From positions 124,001 to 188,000 of the forward strand of contig VAZV01000132.1 in assembly GCA_005884765.1 (NCBI GenBank): 64,000 nucleotides of DNA, written 5' to 3'. The notes beneath the pieces are model-generated. The model was not told the DNA's origin. It was given only the letters and a program-made list of their open reading frames with translations, and ran no database searches. This DNA comes from Alphaproteobacteria bacterium. Its GTDB lineage: Bacteria; Pseudomonadota; Alphaproteobacteria; Rhizobiales; Xanthobacteraceae. The position numbers and the translations under genes are program-made. Each line of letters begins with the position of its first letter. Position 1 is the first letter of the stretch. Shown piece after piece: positions 17,211 to 25,233 of this stretch.

Positions 17211-17903
17211 ATGACGCTGACGTTTCGCTGCCCCAGGGAATTGGAGGGAATACTGCCGCCGCCGATCCCGGCGGCATCCGGCTTGCCCGCCTGGTTCAAG
17301 GCGATGCCGCAACAGACGTTCAACGCCATCCTTTCGCGGGAACACGACACCGTGAAGCGCTGTCCGCCATTCGTCGACGCCATGACATCAGGCTTTTTGA
17401 TTCCACTGATCTGTGATGTGAGGGTCGAGAACGGCGAGTTCACCTGGGACTACGAGCTGCCGCCGGGCGGAGAATCCGGCTTTGTGCGCTCGCCGATCGG
17501 GCTCCACGACGCCAGCCAGGTCACGGGTACGCCATTGTTCGATGCCGACCGGTTCCTGATCAAATTCCATAATCTCTGGACGATCGAGGCGCCGGACGGC
17601 TACTCGCTATTGTTCACGCATCCGGTCAATCGTTTCGACCTGCCTTTCAGCACGTTGACCGGTTTGGTCGATTGTGACCACTACCACGACGCCTGGATTC
17701 ATTTCCCGGCGCGCTGGCACGATGCGAATTTCAACGGCGTGCTGCCGAAGGGCACGCCGGTCGCGCAGTGTATTCCGGTCAAGCGGGAAAACTGGGTGGT
17801 GCGCACCGCTGTCTTCACCGACGAGGAGACGCAGCGGGCGCACGATGTTACCAATGCGATTTTTCGCGAGAAGGGCGTCTATCGCCGGCAGTTCCGGTCT
17901 TAG
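17211..17903 (+). CDS. Conserved hypothetical protein
   Basis: From ATG 17211 the protein has 230 residues and starts 'MTLTFRCPRELEGILPPPIP'. It contains 'GLPAWFKAMPQQTFN', 'FTHPVNRFDLPFSTLTGLVD' and 'KRENWVVRTAVF'. The composition is that of a soluble beta-rich protein with conserved Trp, His and Pro. I do not recognise its family and assign no function. The frame is open further upstream (to 17088), so the start is uncertain. It converges on the TPR gene with a 4-nt overlap of the ends. Confidence 0.75.
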   Translation: MTLTFRCPRELEGILPPPIPAASGLPAWFKAMPQQTFNAILSREHDTVKRCPPFVDAMTSGFLIPLICDVRVENGEFTWDYELPPGGESGFVRSPIGLHDASQVTGTPLFDADRFLIKFHNLWTIEAPDGYSLLFTHPVNRFDLPFSTLTGLVDCDHYHDAWIHFPARWHDANFNGVLPKGTPVAQCIPVKRENWVVRTAVFTDEETQRAHDVTNAIFREKGVYRRQFRS

Positions 17904-18751
17904 TTCTTTTCGACGTGCAGGAATTTCGCGGCGGCGCTCGGCCGCAGGAAGAAACGGCCGTGCGGGGCGGCGGCGAGCGCCACGATCGCCGGTCCGGCCA
18001 GTTGCGCCGAGCCGTGCGTCGCCGCACGCAGCGTCGTTTCTGCCGCGTCGCGCTCACCCATTTCCAGGAGGCATTTGCCGAGGCTGATCCGTGTCGCGGC
18101 ATCGTCCGGCTGAAGCGCCAGTGCGCGCCGATAGAGATCGGCGGCGGCGGCATATTCGCCATCGAGCGCCATCACCTTGGCCAGCGCGAGCAGAACATCA
18201 TGTCGCGTCGGCGCCGCCGCCAGCACCTGCGAAAACAAGGCGCGCGCTTTGGCGCGGTCATTACGGTTGGCATGAAGATGCCCAAGCGCCACGCGCAGAT
18301 CGAGGACGTCAGGCGTAAGCGCCAGTCCGCTTTCGAGCACTGCAATGCCCTCGTCAAAGCGTCCCAGTTTACGCAGTTGGCCGCCGAGTTCGATGAACGC
18401 CGGCGGGAACGGTGGCCGCCGTGCCGTCGTGTGACGCAGTTGTTTCAACGCCTCATCGCTCCGCCCGGCAGCGGCTAGCGCGGCGCCAAGCAGGGTTTCG
18501 ATCGCCGGCTCGTTGCCGCGCCGCGCCGCCTTCTGCAAGGGATCGATCGCTTCGTCGGCACGGTTCTGCATCACAAGCGCACGTCCGAGAACGTCTGCTG
18601 CGACAATATTACCTCGGTTCGACTTCAACACATCCAACGCGAGGCGCTCTGCCTCACTGAAGCGCTGCATCCGCAACGCGAGGATCGCTCTTTCAAGCGC
18701 TGGATTGCTCGGGCTGGGCCGTTCGGCAAATGGAGGCGGGCGCTTCGACAT
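17900..18751 (-). CDS. Tetratricopeptide-repeat protein
   Basis: A 283-residue protein built of about six TPR units, for example 'FSEAERLALDVLKSNRGN', 'ADEAIDPLQKAARRGNEP', 'SDEALKQLRHTTARRPP', 'FDEGIAVLESGLALTPD' and 'YAAAADLYRRALALQPDD'. There is no signal peptide or transmembrane helix, so it is probably a cytoplasmic scaffold. The partner is unknown. The C-terminal 30 residues after the repeats have no recognised fold. Confidence 0.88.
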   Translation of the reverse strand: MSKRPPPFAERPSPSNPALERAILALRMQRFSEAERLALDVLKSNRGNIVAADVLGRALVMQNRADEAIDPLQKAARRGNEPAIETLLGAALAAAGRSDEALKQLRHTTARRPPFPPAFIELGGQLRKLGRFDEGIAVLESGLALTPDVLDLRVALGHLHANRNDRAKARALFSQVLAAAPTRHDVLLALAKVMALDGEYAAAADLYRRALALQPDDAATRISLGKCLLEMGERDAAETTLRAATHGSAQLAGPAIVALAAAPHGRFFLRPSAAAKFLHVEKN

Positions 18752-18901
18752 TGGTCTCGACGACAGGTTGAGCTGGTAAGCTCAATGGTTATCACGAAAT
18801 GGGGCGTTGGAGGTGAGGGTGGCCACGACCGATGATGATGAGAACTATCTCTACGCCATAGCCCTTTGATACGCCGCCACCGAAGACTTTTTGCAATTCG
18901 A

Positions 18902-18990
18902 TCAGCCTTTGGCTTTCGTCCAATCCTCGGTTCTCAGGGGTTTCGGAACTCGCGAGAATGCCTTGTCGCGCGTCACGAGGCTGGCGCCAG
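18902..18990 (-). pseudogene. C-terminal remnant of a vapC PIN toxin
   Basis: Read on the minus strand, this stretch encodes 'GASLVTRDKAFSRVPKPLR' followed by 'TEDWTKAKG' and a stop, the end of a VapC toxin (the 'TRD' acidic motif and the 'EDW' tail). The N-terminal two-thirds of the gene, including the first PIN aspartate, are absent. It lies directly downstream of a decayed vapB, as expected for one broken operon. Confidence 0.8.
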
Positions 18991-18994
18991 CGCC

Positions 18995-19235
18995 TCAAAG
19001 GGATCGATCCTGCGGTTGCTGGTTCCGGTCGGCCCGTTCCAAAAAGTCACTGGATACGTCGCCCTCGCCGTATAGTTCGAACAAGCCATCCCATGAATCG
19101 GGCTTGCGCGAGAGGATGACGTCGCCGGTCTTGGAATCGCGACGGACGAACACCTCCCGTCCCTCGAAATTCCGCGGGCAGCCTGACGGCCTGGCTGCGG
19201 CCCGTGGTGAAGAGCTTGGCGGTTTTCACTCCCAT
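18995..19235 (-). pseudogene. Frameshifted vapB antitoxin gene
   Basis: The minus-strand frame starts '[20 protein letters not shown]', the classic AbrB/SpoVT-type VapB opening, behind an 'aggaggag' site. After 'AEFRG' one extra G shifts the frame. In the next frame the usual VapB sequence resumes ('[18 protein letters not shown]', then '[13 protein letters not shown]') and runs to TGA at 18995. Restoring one base would give about 80 residues. The gene is therefore a recent pseudogene, or a sequencing error, though the adjacent vapC is deleted as well. Confidence 0.85.
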
Positions 19236-19254
19236 AGCCTCCTCCTTTTGCTCC

Positions 19255-19292
19255 GATAGCTATCATGTGTAGATATCTATCAAGGTATCTAC
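19255..19292. promoter_or_regulatory. Dyads between divergent toxin-antitoxin loci
   Basis: Between the decayed vapB (minus) and the intact antitoxin (plus) lie a perfect 10-bp palindrome 'gatagctatc' (19255-19264) and an inverted repeat 'gtagata'/'tatctac' (19269-19275 and 19286-19292). Both fit VapB-type autoregulatory operators; which locus each serves is unclear. Confidence 0.55.
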
Positions 19293-19365
19293 CCGTAGCC
19301 AGCACGCACCCTTGCGCCCCTTTGCATTTTCCGGTAACATTTCCGGAAATAAGGAGCTTGCGACA

Positions 19366-19650
19366 ATGGCCAATAAAGCAAAATCCCCCCTCCGAAATCA
19401 CCGTGCGCGCATGGAGCGCCGGGGTTTCGTGCGGGTTGAGGTCAACGTCCGCAAGGAAGACGCGAGCCTTGTTCGCCGTGTTGCTTCTGCCTTATCCGAT
19501 CCCTCGCGCCAAGCCGAGGCGCGCAAGATTCTTCGACAACGTTTTGCCGAGCCGCCCAAGGTGAGTCTGAAGACGCTACTTGCATCCGCGCCGCTCGACG
19601 GGATCGATCTCGACCGCAGCCGCGAGTTTGGTCGTGAAGTCGATCTGTGA
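19366..19650 (+). CDS. Antitoxin-like partner of the downstream PIN toxin
   Basis: The 94-residue basic protein starts 'MANKAKSPLRNHRARMERRG'. It has a short strand 'FVRVEVNVRKEDASLVRRVA' suggestive of a ribbon-helix-helix DNA-binding element, and a C-terminal tail that would bind the toxin. ATG 19366 follows 'aaggagcttgcgaca'. Its stop overlaps the GTG start of the PIN gene by 4 nt. Position and size identify it as the antitoxin; the family name is uncertain. Confidence 0.82.
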   Translation: MANKAKSPLRNHRARMERRGFVRVEVNVRKEDASLVRRVASALSDPSRQAEARKILRQRFAEPPKVSLKTLLASAPLDGIDLDRSREFGREVDL

Positions 19651-20081
19651 GCTACCTGATCGATACGAACATCATTTCCGAGGTCCGAAAGGGCTCCCGT
19701 TGCGACGCACATGTGTCCGCCTGGTACGCGTCTATCGCTGACGAGGATATCTTTCTGAGCACGCTTGTCCTTGGTGAAATCCGCAAGGGTGTTGAACTTG
19801 CACGCGCGCGGGATTCCGGCAAGGCAGCGGCGCTCGAAAGCTGGTTGCAAGAGGTAGAGGCCGCGTTCGACGGGCGCGTGCTTGGCATCGACAACGCTGT
19901 GTCCGATCAATGGGGCCGCATGAGCGCCATTAGACCTGTCCCGGCTATCGATGGCCTGCTCGCGGCGACTGCACTAACCCATGGCTTGATCCTGGCGACA
20001 CGCAATGATCGCGATGTCGCCGGCCTAGGCGCAACAGTGCTCAATCCGTTTAGATTCGCCGAGAATCATCACCGATCGTAA
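19647..20081 (+). CDS. PIN-domain toxin (VapC/FitB-like)
   Basis: A 144-residue intact PIN ribonuclease: 'SYLIDTNIISEVRKGSR' (Asp6 and the Glu), 'STLVLGEIRKGVELAR' (central Glu), 'PAIDGLLAATA' and 'ATRNDRDVAGLG'. The GTG start overlaps the antitoxin stop. The 'IISEVRKG' and 'LGEIRKG' forms are nearest to FitB-type VapC. All acidic active-site positions are present, unlike the decayed vapC 700 nt upstream. Confidence 0.9.
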   Translation: MSYLIDTNIISEVRKGSRCDAHVSAWYASIADEDIFLSTLVLGEIRKGVELARARDSGKAAALESWLQEVEAAFDGRVLGIDNAVSDQWGRMSAIRPVPAIDGLLAATALTHGLILATRNDRDVAGLGATVLNPFRFAENHHRS

Positions 20082-20145
20082 CGTCGGCAGCGTTCGGATA
20101 GTGTGTCGCATCATTGCGTGGAGGCGGGCTGGACATTTTGAGCGA

Positions 20146-20239
20146 TGGCGGAGACGGAGGGATTCGAACCCTCGATAGGGCTTTACAACCCTATAACGGT
20201 TTAGCAAACCGCCGCCTTCAGCCACTCGGCCACGTCTCC
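20146..20239 (-). tRNA. tRNA-Ser (anticodon GCU)
   Basis: A complete class II tRNA on the minus strand. The acceptor stem is 'ggagacg'/'cgtctcc'; 'tggctgaaggc' lies in the D arm, the anticodon loop reads 'ttgctaa' in a 'cggtt/aaccg' stem, the variable arm is long, and 'ggttcgaatcc' forms the T arm. CCA is encoded. The long variable arm and anticodon GCU assign it to Ser (AGC/AGU codons). Confidence 0.97.
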
Positions 20240-20956
20240 AACACGGCCGATATGCCTGACGTGGCGGCGGCCCGCAAGCGGCGATTCTGTGCGCCTTAAC
20301 GCGCACGGCGCGGTCGGCTACTCCGGGTTTTACCGGTGCTCTCACTCTCAACGCTTGCCCACCCCCCTGCGTCGCAAGGCATGCGATCGCTCACACGGCG
20401 TATCGAATCTCAAAATCCTCCTGCACAACCCAACTGCGCCGGGAACCGGCATCATTGTCATGCAATGAGTCGCGCTATTTGCCGGCTCGTCGGCGGTATT
20501 GCGGGCGTGATGGAATCGCTGCGCCGCTTGTTCGATTCGCGACGTGTCGAGTGCGCGAAGGAGAAAACCTGCCGGACAAGCTGCCTGCGCAGTGATCTCG
20601 GGGGCAAATGCAGCAAATCAATAATACCGTTGTATAACAATACGTTGCGAGGAAAGCCCGGTCACGCCTGCGTGCTATTTGTGCAACACCCTTCCAAAAA
20701 CGCCTCGGCGCGCATCGCGTGAAGCGGTTCCTTTATTGCGTGTACATGGACCTTCGGTAATTGTGATGTTGCGACGGAGGGGGGCATCCCGAGGTCGTCC
20801 CGTTTTTAGGTGGTTCGCTTAAGTCCCTCGCGTTCATGCGGGAGTGTCCGAAGGCGCGAAGCGGCTAAGCGGTGTTTGGGGACAAGGGAACCAACCTTAG
20901 GGTACTTCACCCAGCGGATCCGGAACCTTCCCTTTAGAGCAACTTGGAGGTTTAAC
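20240..20956. other. Intergenic stretch upstream of the porin
   Basis: No supported gene in 717 nt. An unconvincing 128-codon frame (20336-20722) has neither ribosome site nor family similarity. The last 200 nt presumably hold the porin promoter and leader. No tRNA fragment that could mark an attachment site was seen. Confidence 0.5.
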
Positions 20957-22573
20957 ATGAAGATGGTTAAGAGCCTACTTCTCGGCTCAGCGGCGGGTTT
21001 ACTCGCCATGGGCGGAGCACAGGCGGCCGATCTTCCCGTAAAGGCCAAAGCGGTCGAATACGTGAGGATCTGCTCTCTGTATGGTGCCGGATTCTTCTAC
21101 ATTCCGGGTACCGATACTTGCATCAAGCTGGGTGGTTATCTGCGCGCCGACCTGACGATCAACGGCGGTATCTACGACGGCCCGTTCTGGAACGGTGAAG
21201 GCGGCATCCGCGACCGGTATGCGAACTTCTACAACGACCGTTCGCGTTTGGCGCTGACCATCGATACCCGCACCGCGACGGAATACGGCGTTGTCCGCAC
21301 CTTCGGCCAGGCCGACTTCCAGTTCTCGAGCTTCGGTTCGACCAGCAGCATCGGCGTTGCCGCGAGCGTCAACCCCGGTGCAACGCAGGGCCAAGTCAAC
21401 AACGACACGGCAGGCAACGGCTACGTCGCGGTTGAATTTGCGTTCGTCCAGTTCGCAGGTTTCACCTTCGGTAAGTCCGCTTCGGCCTACGCCACGCCGT
21501 GGCATGGCTATCCGGGCAACAACACCTCGTTCCTGACCGGCACTTACGACTCCGTCACTGGTATCAACAACATCCAGTACACCTGGCAGTTCGGTAACGG
21601 TGTGTCGGCGACGTTGGGTATCGACGAGAGTGGCGCCCAGGCCTTCAATCGCACGCAGATCATCAACGCGGTCGGAACTGGGCAGCTTGGGAATACCGTG
21701 CTCGGAGCTTCTGGTGGTAATATCGGCTTCAGCGGTGCGGCGAGCTCGTTCATCACCGGTGTTGGCACGGCGTACGGCGGCAACAGCGTTCCCGACTTTG
21801 TCGGCAATGTGAGGGTCGATCAGGCTTGGGGTCTGTTCCAGATTTCGGGCGCGATCCACGACAACCATGCCGGATACTTCACCAACGCCAACGATGTCGG
21901 AACGACGTTCAACAACGGCCAGAACCAGGCTGGCGCTGTGAACTTCGGCCATCCCGACGACAAATACGGCGGGGCCGTGATGGCGGCGTTGCAGATCAAG
22001 AACATCCCGACCGGTGCCGGCGACGACATCAAGATGTCAGGGTCCTGGTCGTTGGGTGCATCGCATTACGTCCTGGGCACCAGCTCGCCGGATCCGTCTT
22101 CGTTCGACATCTATAAGGGCACCAGGTTCGCCATGGGCGTCGTGACGGACTCGATCTACTCGGGCACCAGCGTATCCAATGGCAACGTTGCGACGCAGCT
22201 GCAACTGACCCGCGGTTGGGGCTTCCAGGGTGCGTTCAACCACAACTGGGATCCCTACTGGTCGACCAGCTTGTTCGGCGGCATCGCCGGGCTGAGCTAC
22301 AACCAGACTGCTAAGCAGTTGTACTGCAACACCTACGTGGCCAATGCCGGTATCGCCGTTCGCGGCGGCGGCGTGACCTCCGGCGGTGGCACCGGCGGTG
22401 TCTTCGGCGCAGGTTCGATTTGCGATCCGGGCTTTACGATCTCCGAAATCGGCCTGGTCACTCGCTGGACCCCGGTCAAGAACCTGACGTTCAGCGCCGA
22501 AGTGCTGTACGCCTACCTGAAGACCAATATGTCGGGTACGATCACCGGCGCGCCAACAGCACGACTTCGCTGA
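20957..22573 (+). CDS. Outer-membrane porin (Porin_2 family) with frameshifted C-terminus
   Basis: The 538-residue precursor has a signal peptide 'MKMVKSLLLGSAAGLLAMGG...AQA' and then 'ADLPVKAKAVEYVRICSLYG', the standard opening of rhizobial trimeric porins. Alternating beta-strand sequence fills the rest. ATG 20957 follows 'ttggagg'. The frame ends '...SGTITGAPTARLR'. The correct last strand ('STTSLNLRVQRNF', with the terminal Phe needed for outer-membrane assembly) is present just downstream but in another frame. Compared with the partial copy at 27 kb, 46 nt net are missing here. The protein may be poorly assembled, or the site may be a sequencing or assembly error. Confidence 0.9.
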   Translation: MKMVKSLLLGSAAGLLAMGGAQAADLPVKAKAVEYVRICSLYGAGFFYIPGTDTCIKLGGYLRADLTINGGIYDGPFWNGEGGIRDRYANFYNDRSRLALTIDTRTATEYGVVRTFGQADFQFSSFGSTSSIGVAASVNPGATQGQVNNDTAGNGYVAVEFAFVQFAGFTFGKSASAYATPWHGYPGNNTSFLTGTYDSVTGINNIQYTWQFGNGVSATLGIDESGAQAFNRTQIINAVGTGQLGNTVLGASGGNIGFSGAASSFITGVGTAYGGNSVPDFVGNVRVDQAWGLFQISGAIHDNHAGYFTNANDVGTTFNNGQNQAGAVNFGHPDDKYGGAVMAALQIKNIPTGAGDDIKMSGSWSLGASHYVLGTSSPDPSSFDIYKGTRFAMGVVTDSIYSGTSVSNGNVATQLQLTRGWGFQGAFNHNWDPYWSTSLFGGIAGLSYNQTAKQLYCNTYVANAGIAVRGGGVTSGGGTGGVFGAGSICDPGFTISEIGLVTRWTPVKNLTFSAEVLYAYLKTNMSGTITGAPTARLR

Positions 22574-22593
22574 ACCTGCGCGTTCAGCGCAAC
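22022..22593 (+). repeat. Porin 3' segment, repeat copy 1
   Basis: The last third of the porin gene is repeated in direct orientation at 26923-27541 with high identity, including silent positions. The copies differ by a 46-nt net gap near the end and by scattered substitutions. They bracket the GH1 remnant and two serine hydrolase genes. Confidence 0.88.
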
Positions 22594-22629
22594 TTCTGAT
22601 CCCGATCGTTTAACGACGATCCAAGCGAA

Positions 22630-22658
22630 CCCCCGGCGGGAAACCACCGGGGGTTTTT
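22630..22658 (+). terminator. Rho-independent terminator of the porin gene
   Basis: Stem 'cccccgg'/'ccggggg' with a 10-nt loop, followed by five T. It lies 56 nt after the frameshifted stop and 35 nt after the stop of the undisturbed frame. Confidence 0.92.
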
Positions 22659-22682
22659 CTTTGAGCGGCCCTTGATAGCTAG

Positions 22683-23923
22683 ACCCATACGCATGGGACG
22701 ATCTCCGATCACAGCAACGCCGACACCGCGACCGACCATTATCATCTTTACAGGGAAGACGTTCAGTTGATGAAGGCACTGGGCGCAAAGGCCTATCGGT
22801 TTTCGATTGCCTGGCCGCGTGTCTTCCCTGAGGGTGCCGGCACACCAAAGCCAAAGGGCCTCGATTTCTACGACCGGCTGCTGGATGAGCTGTTGGCGAA
22901 CGGCATCGAGCCCTTTGCGACGCTGTATCATTGGGACCTGCCCGAAGCGCTTCAGGATCGCTTCGGCGGCTGGACCTCCCGCGACACCTCGAAGGCCTTT
23001 GCGGACCATGCAGCCCATGTCGCGACGCATTTGAGCGACCGCGTAAACCACTTTTTCACCATCAACGAATGCTCCAGGCACGTACACCTCGGTCACGGAG
23101 AAGGCGCCGATGCCCCCGGTCTCAAATTATCCAGGTCGGGACAAAATCAGGTTCGTCACAACATCGCGCTGGGACACGGTCTTGCGGTGCAGGCGATCCG
23201 GGCGCACGCAAAGGCCGGCACCAAAGTCGGTCCGGCTGAGAATGCCGTGAGCTGTATTCCCGCCGTTGAAACACCGGCAAACATCCGCGCCGCCGAGATC
23301 GCGACGCGTGAACTCAATGCCGGTTATCTGACCCTGATGCTGGAGGGGAAATATACCGATGCATATCTTGCCCAAGCCGGCAACGATGCGCCGAAATATG
23401 CGGCCGAAGATTTGCGCATCATTTCGTCGCCGATCGATTTTGTCGGGCTGAATGTTTACACGCCCGACCATTACGTGGTTGCAGCCGACAACGAACGCGG
23501 CTTCACGCTCGCGCCGTTTCCCGCATCGTTTCCGCACATGAAGGCGGGCTGGCTACGGCCCGGCCCCGAGGCGATCTACTGGGTGCCGCGCCACGTCGCG
23601 CGAAACTGTGGAACGTGAAATCGATCTATATCACCGAGAATGGAACGTCGGGGAGCGACCAGCCGGCCGCGGACGGCACCGTCTATGACGTGGATCGTAT
23701 CATGTACCTGCGCAATTATTTGACGCAGTTGCAGCGCGCGACCGCCGACGGCGTGCCCGTGCTTGGGCATTTTCTGTGGGGCCTGATGGACAATTTTGAA
23801 TGGGCCGATGGATACGAACAGCGCTTTGGCCTGTACCACGTCGATTTCGCCACCAAGCGCCGTACCCCCAAGCTGAGCGCATCGTTCTATCGGGAGACGA
23901 TCGCGCGAAACGCGGTGGCGTGA
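22683..23923 (+). pseudogene. GH1 beta-glucosidase, truncated and frameshifted
   Basis: The reading frame begins without a start codon at 'THTHGTISDHSNADTATDHY', equivalent to about residue 55 of a GH1 enzyme, so the N-terminal catalytic-barrel start is missing. It continues through 'GAKAYRFSIAWPRVFPEG' and the acid/base region 'FFTINE', whose following segment is degenerate. A one-base loss near 23605 shifts to a second frame that carries the nucleophile motif 'YITENG' and 'HFLWGLMDNFEWADGY' and ends 'ETIARNAVA'. The two parts together make a clear GH1 beta-glucosidase, now inactive. Confidence 0.9.
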
Positions 23924-23934
23924 TACGGAATTCG

Positions 23935-25233
23935 TCAATCCTTGCGCTGGCCCTTGCCCAGCGCCTCAAACATCATCGTCTTCAGCGTCAGTTGAATCCG
24001 TCCACCCTGGGTGTGGGACATCACCATGAAGATACCGAACATGTCGTCCACGGGATCGACAAAATAGAAGCTGCCGCCGGCGCCGTCCCAGCGATACTCG
24101 CCGAGCGGCCAGGTGGTGCCCGGCGGTGGCGAGGTGCGGACGGCAAAGCCAAGACCGAAGCCGCTGGTCGGGCCCGGAAAATAGAAGGGGTCATGGATGA
24201 TCCCGGTCTCCGGCCCGATTTGATCCGACGTCATCAGCGCGACGGTCTCGGGCTTGAGGTACCACTTGCCGTCCAGCTTGCCTCCGTTCAGTAGCATTTG
24301 CAGGAAGCGGGCGTAGTCCCCAATCGTCGAGACCAGGCCCGAGCCGCCGGATTCCCAGCGCCGCGGCAATGTCGGATCCCTGACTCCGGCCACTCGGAAG
24401 CGGTCGACAGGAAATGGCTTGGCGATGCGCGGCCACTTCACTTGATCCGCGACGTAATACGCGGTCTCGGACATGCCGAGCGGATCGAACAGTCTCTGCT
24501 TTTCGAATTGAAACAGCGTCTGCCCCGAGGCCACCTCCACGACACGGCCGAGCACGTCGGTTGAATGACTGTAATTCCAGCGCGTCCCGGGCTGGTCGGC
24601 GAGCGGCAGTACCGCAATCCGGTCGGCGAATTCGGCGTTATCGAAATCGCCTGCGTACAATTGGGGATTGGCATAGAGTTTCGTCACCGCCGCCTCGCCG
24701 AAGAAGCCGTAAGTGATACCCGACGTGTGCCGCAGCAGATCCCTGATCGTGATGGGGCGCTTCAACGGCTCGAGCTTGAGCGGATATTTTCCCGCTTCAT
24801 CGGAAAGATCGACGCCGACTTTGGCATCGGCAAAGGAGTGAATGTACTTCGATACGGGACCGTCGAGGGCCAGCTTGCCGTCGTCGACCAGCATCATCGC
24901 GGCGACCGAGGTGACGGCCTTTGACATCGAATAAATCTGGAAAATCGTGTCCGGCGTCATCGGTTGCCCGGTGTCGGGGTCCCGCACGCCGAAATTTTCA
25001 AAATAGACCGGCTTGCCGTGCTGCTGGATCAACAGAATGGCGCCGGGAATCTTGCCGGTCGCGACTTCGTTGCGAACCTCGTCGCCGATACGGTCAAGCG
25101 CCGCGCGTGAGAAGGTTGGCGCGTTCGGCGCTTTCGGCTCGGCTCGCACCGCGTTCAGCCGACCGGCGGCCAGGAGAATGGCCAGGACAACAAGGTAGCG
25201 CCCTGCGGCGCCGTTAGTTCTCCATCGCTTCAT
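23935..25233 (-). CDS. Serine hydrolase, beta-lactamase class C/esterase family (second of tandem pair)
   Basis: The 432-residue protein has an N-terminal signal peptide (hydrophobic residues about 13-28). The catalytic 'SMSK' is at 102-105, a Tyr motif 'YSHS' lies near 215, and a third-motif-like 'DGAGGSF' is C-terminal. This fold includes class C beta-lactamases, D,D-peptidases and esterases (EstB-like); the 'Y-x-H' in place of 'Y-x-N' argues for esterase rather than penicillinase. It overlaps the start of its neighbour's 3' end by 20 nt, so the two are cotranscribed. It converges on the GH1 remnant. Confidence 0.88.
   Translation of the reverse strand: MKRWRTNGAAGRYLVVLAILLAAGRLNAVRAEPKAPNAPTFSRAALDRIGDEVRNEVATGKIPGAILLIQQHGKPVYFENFGVRDPDTGQPMTPDTIFQIYSMSKAVTSVAAMMLVDDGKLALDGPVSKYIHSFADAKVGVDLSDEAGKYPLKLEPLKRPITIRDLLRHTSGITYGFFGEAAVTKLYANPQLYAGDFDNAEFADRIAVLPLADQPGTRWNYSHSTDVLGRVVEVASGQTLFQFEKQRLFDPLGMSETAYYVADQVKWPRIAKPFPVDRFRVAGVRDPTLPRRWESGGSGLVSTIGDYARFLQMLLNGGKLDGKWYLKPETVALMTSDQIGPETGIIHDPFYFPGPTSGFGLGFAVRTSPPPGTTWPLGEYRWDGAGGSFYFVDPVDDMFGIFMVMSHTQGGRIQLTLKTMMFEALGKGQRKD

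Noticed and set aside
20146-20239. tRNA-Ser as an integration site of a genomic island
   Set aside because: No integrase, no repeat of the tRNA 3' end found in the window. Kept only as a location remark.
20336-20722. A 128-codon plus-strand frame upstream of the porin
   Set aside because: No ribosome site or domain and it spans AT-rich sequence; treated as intergenic.
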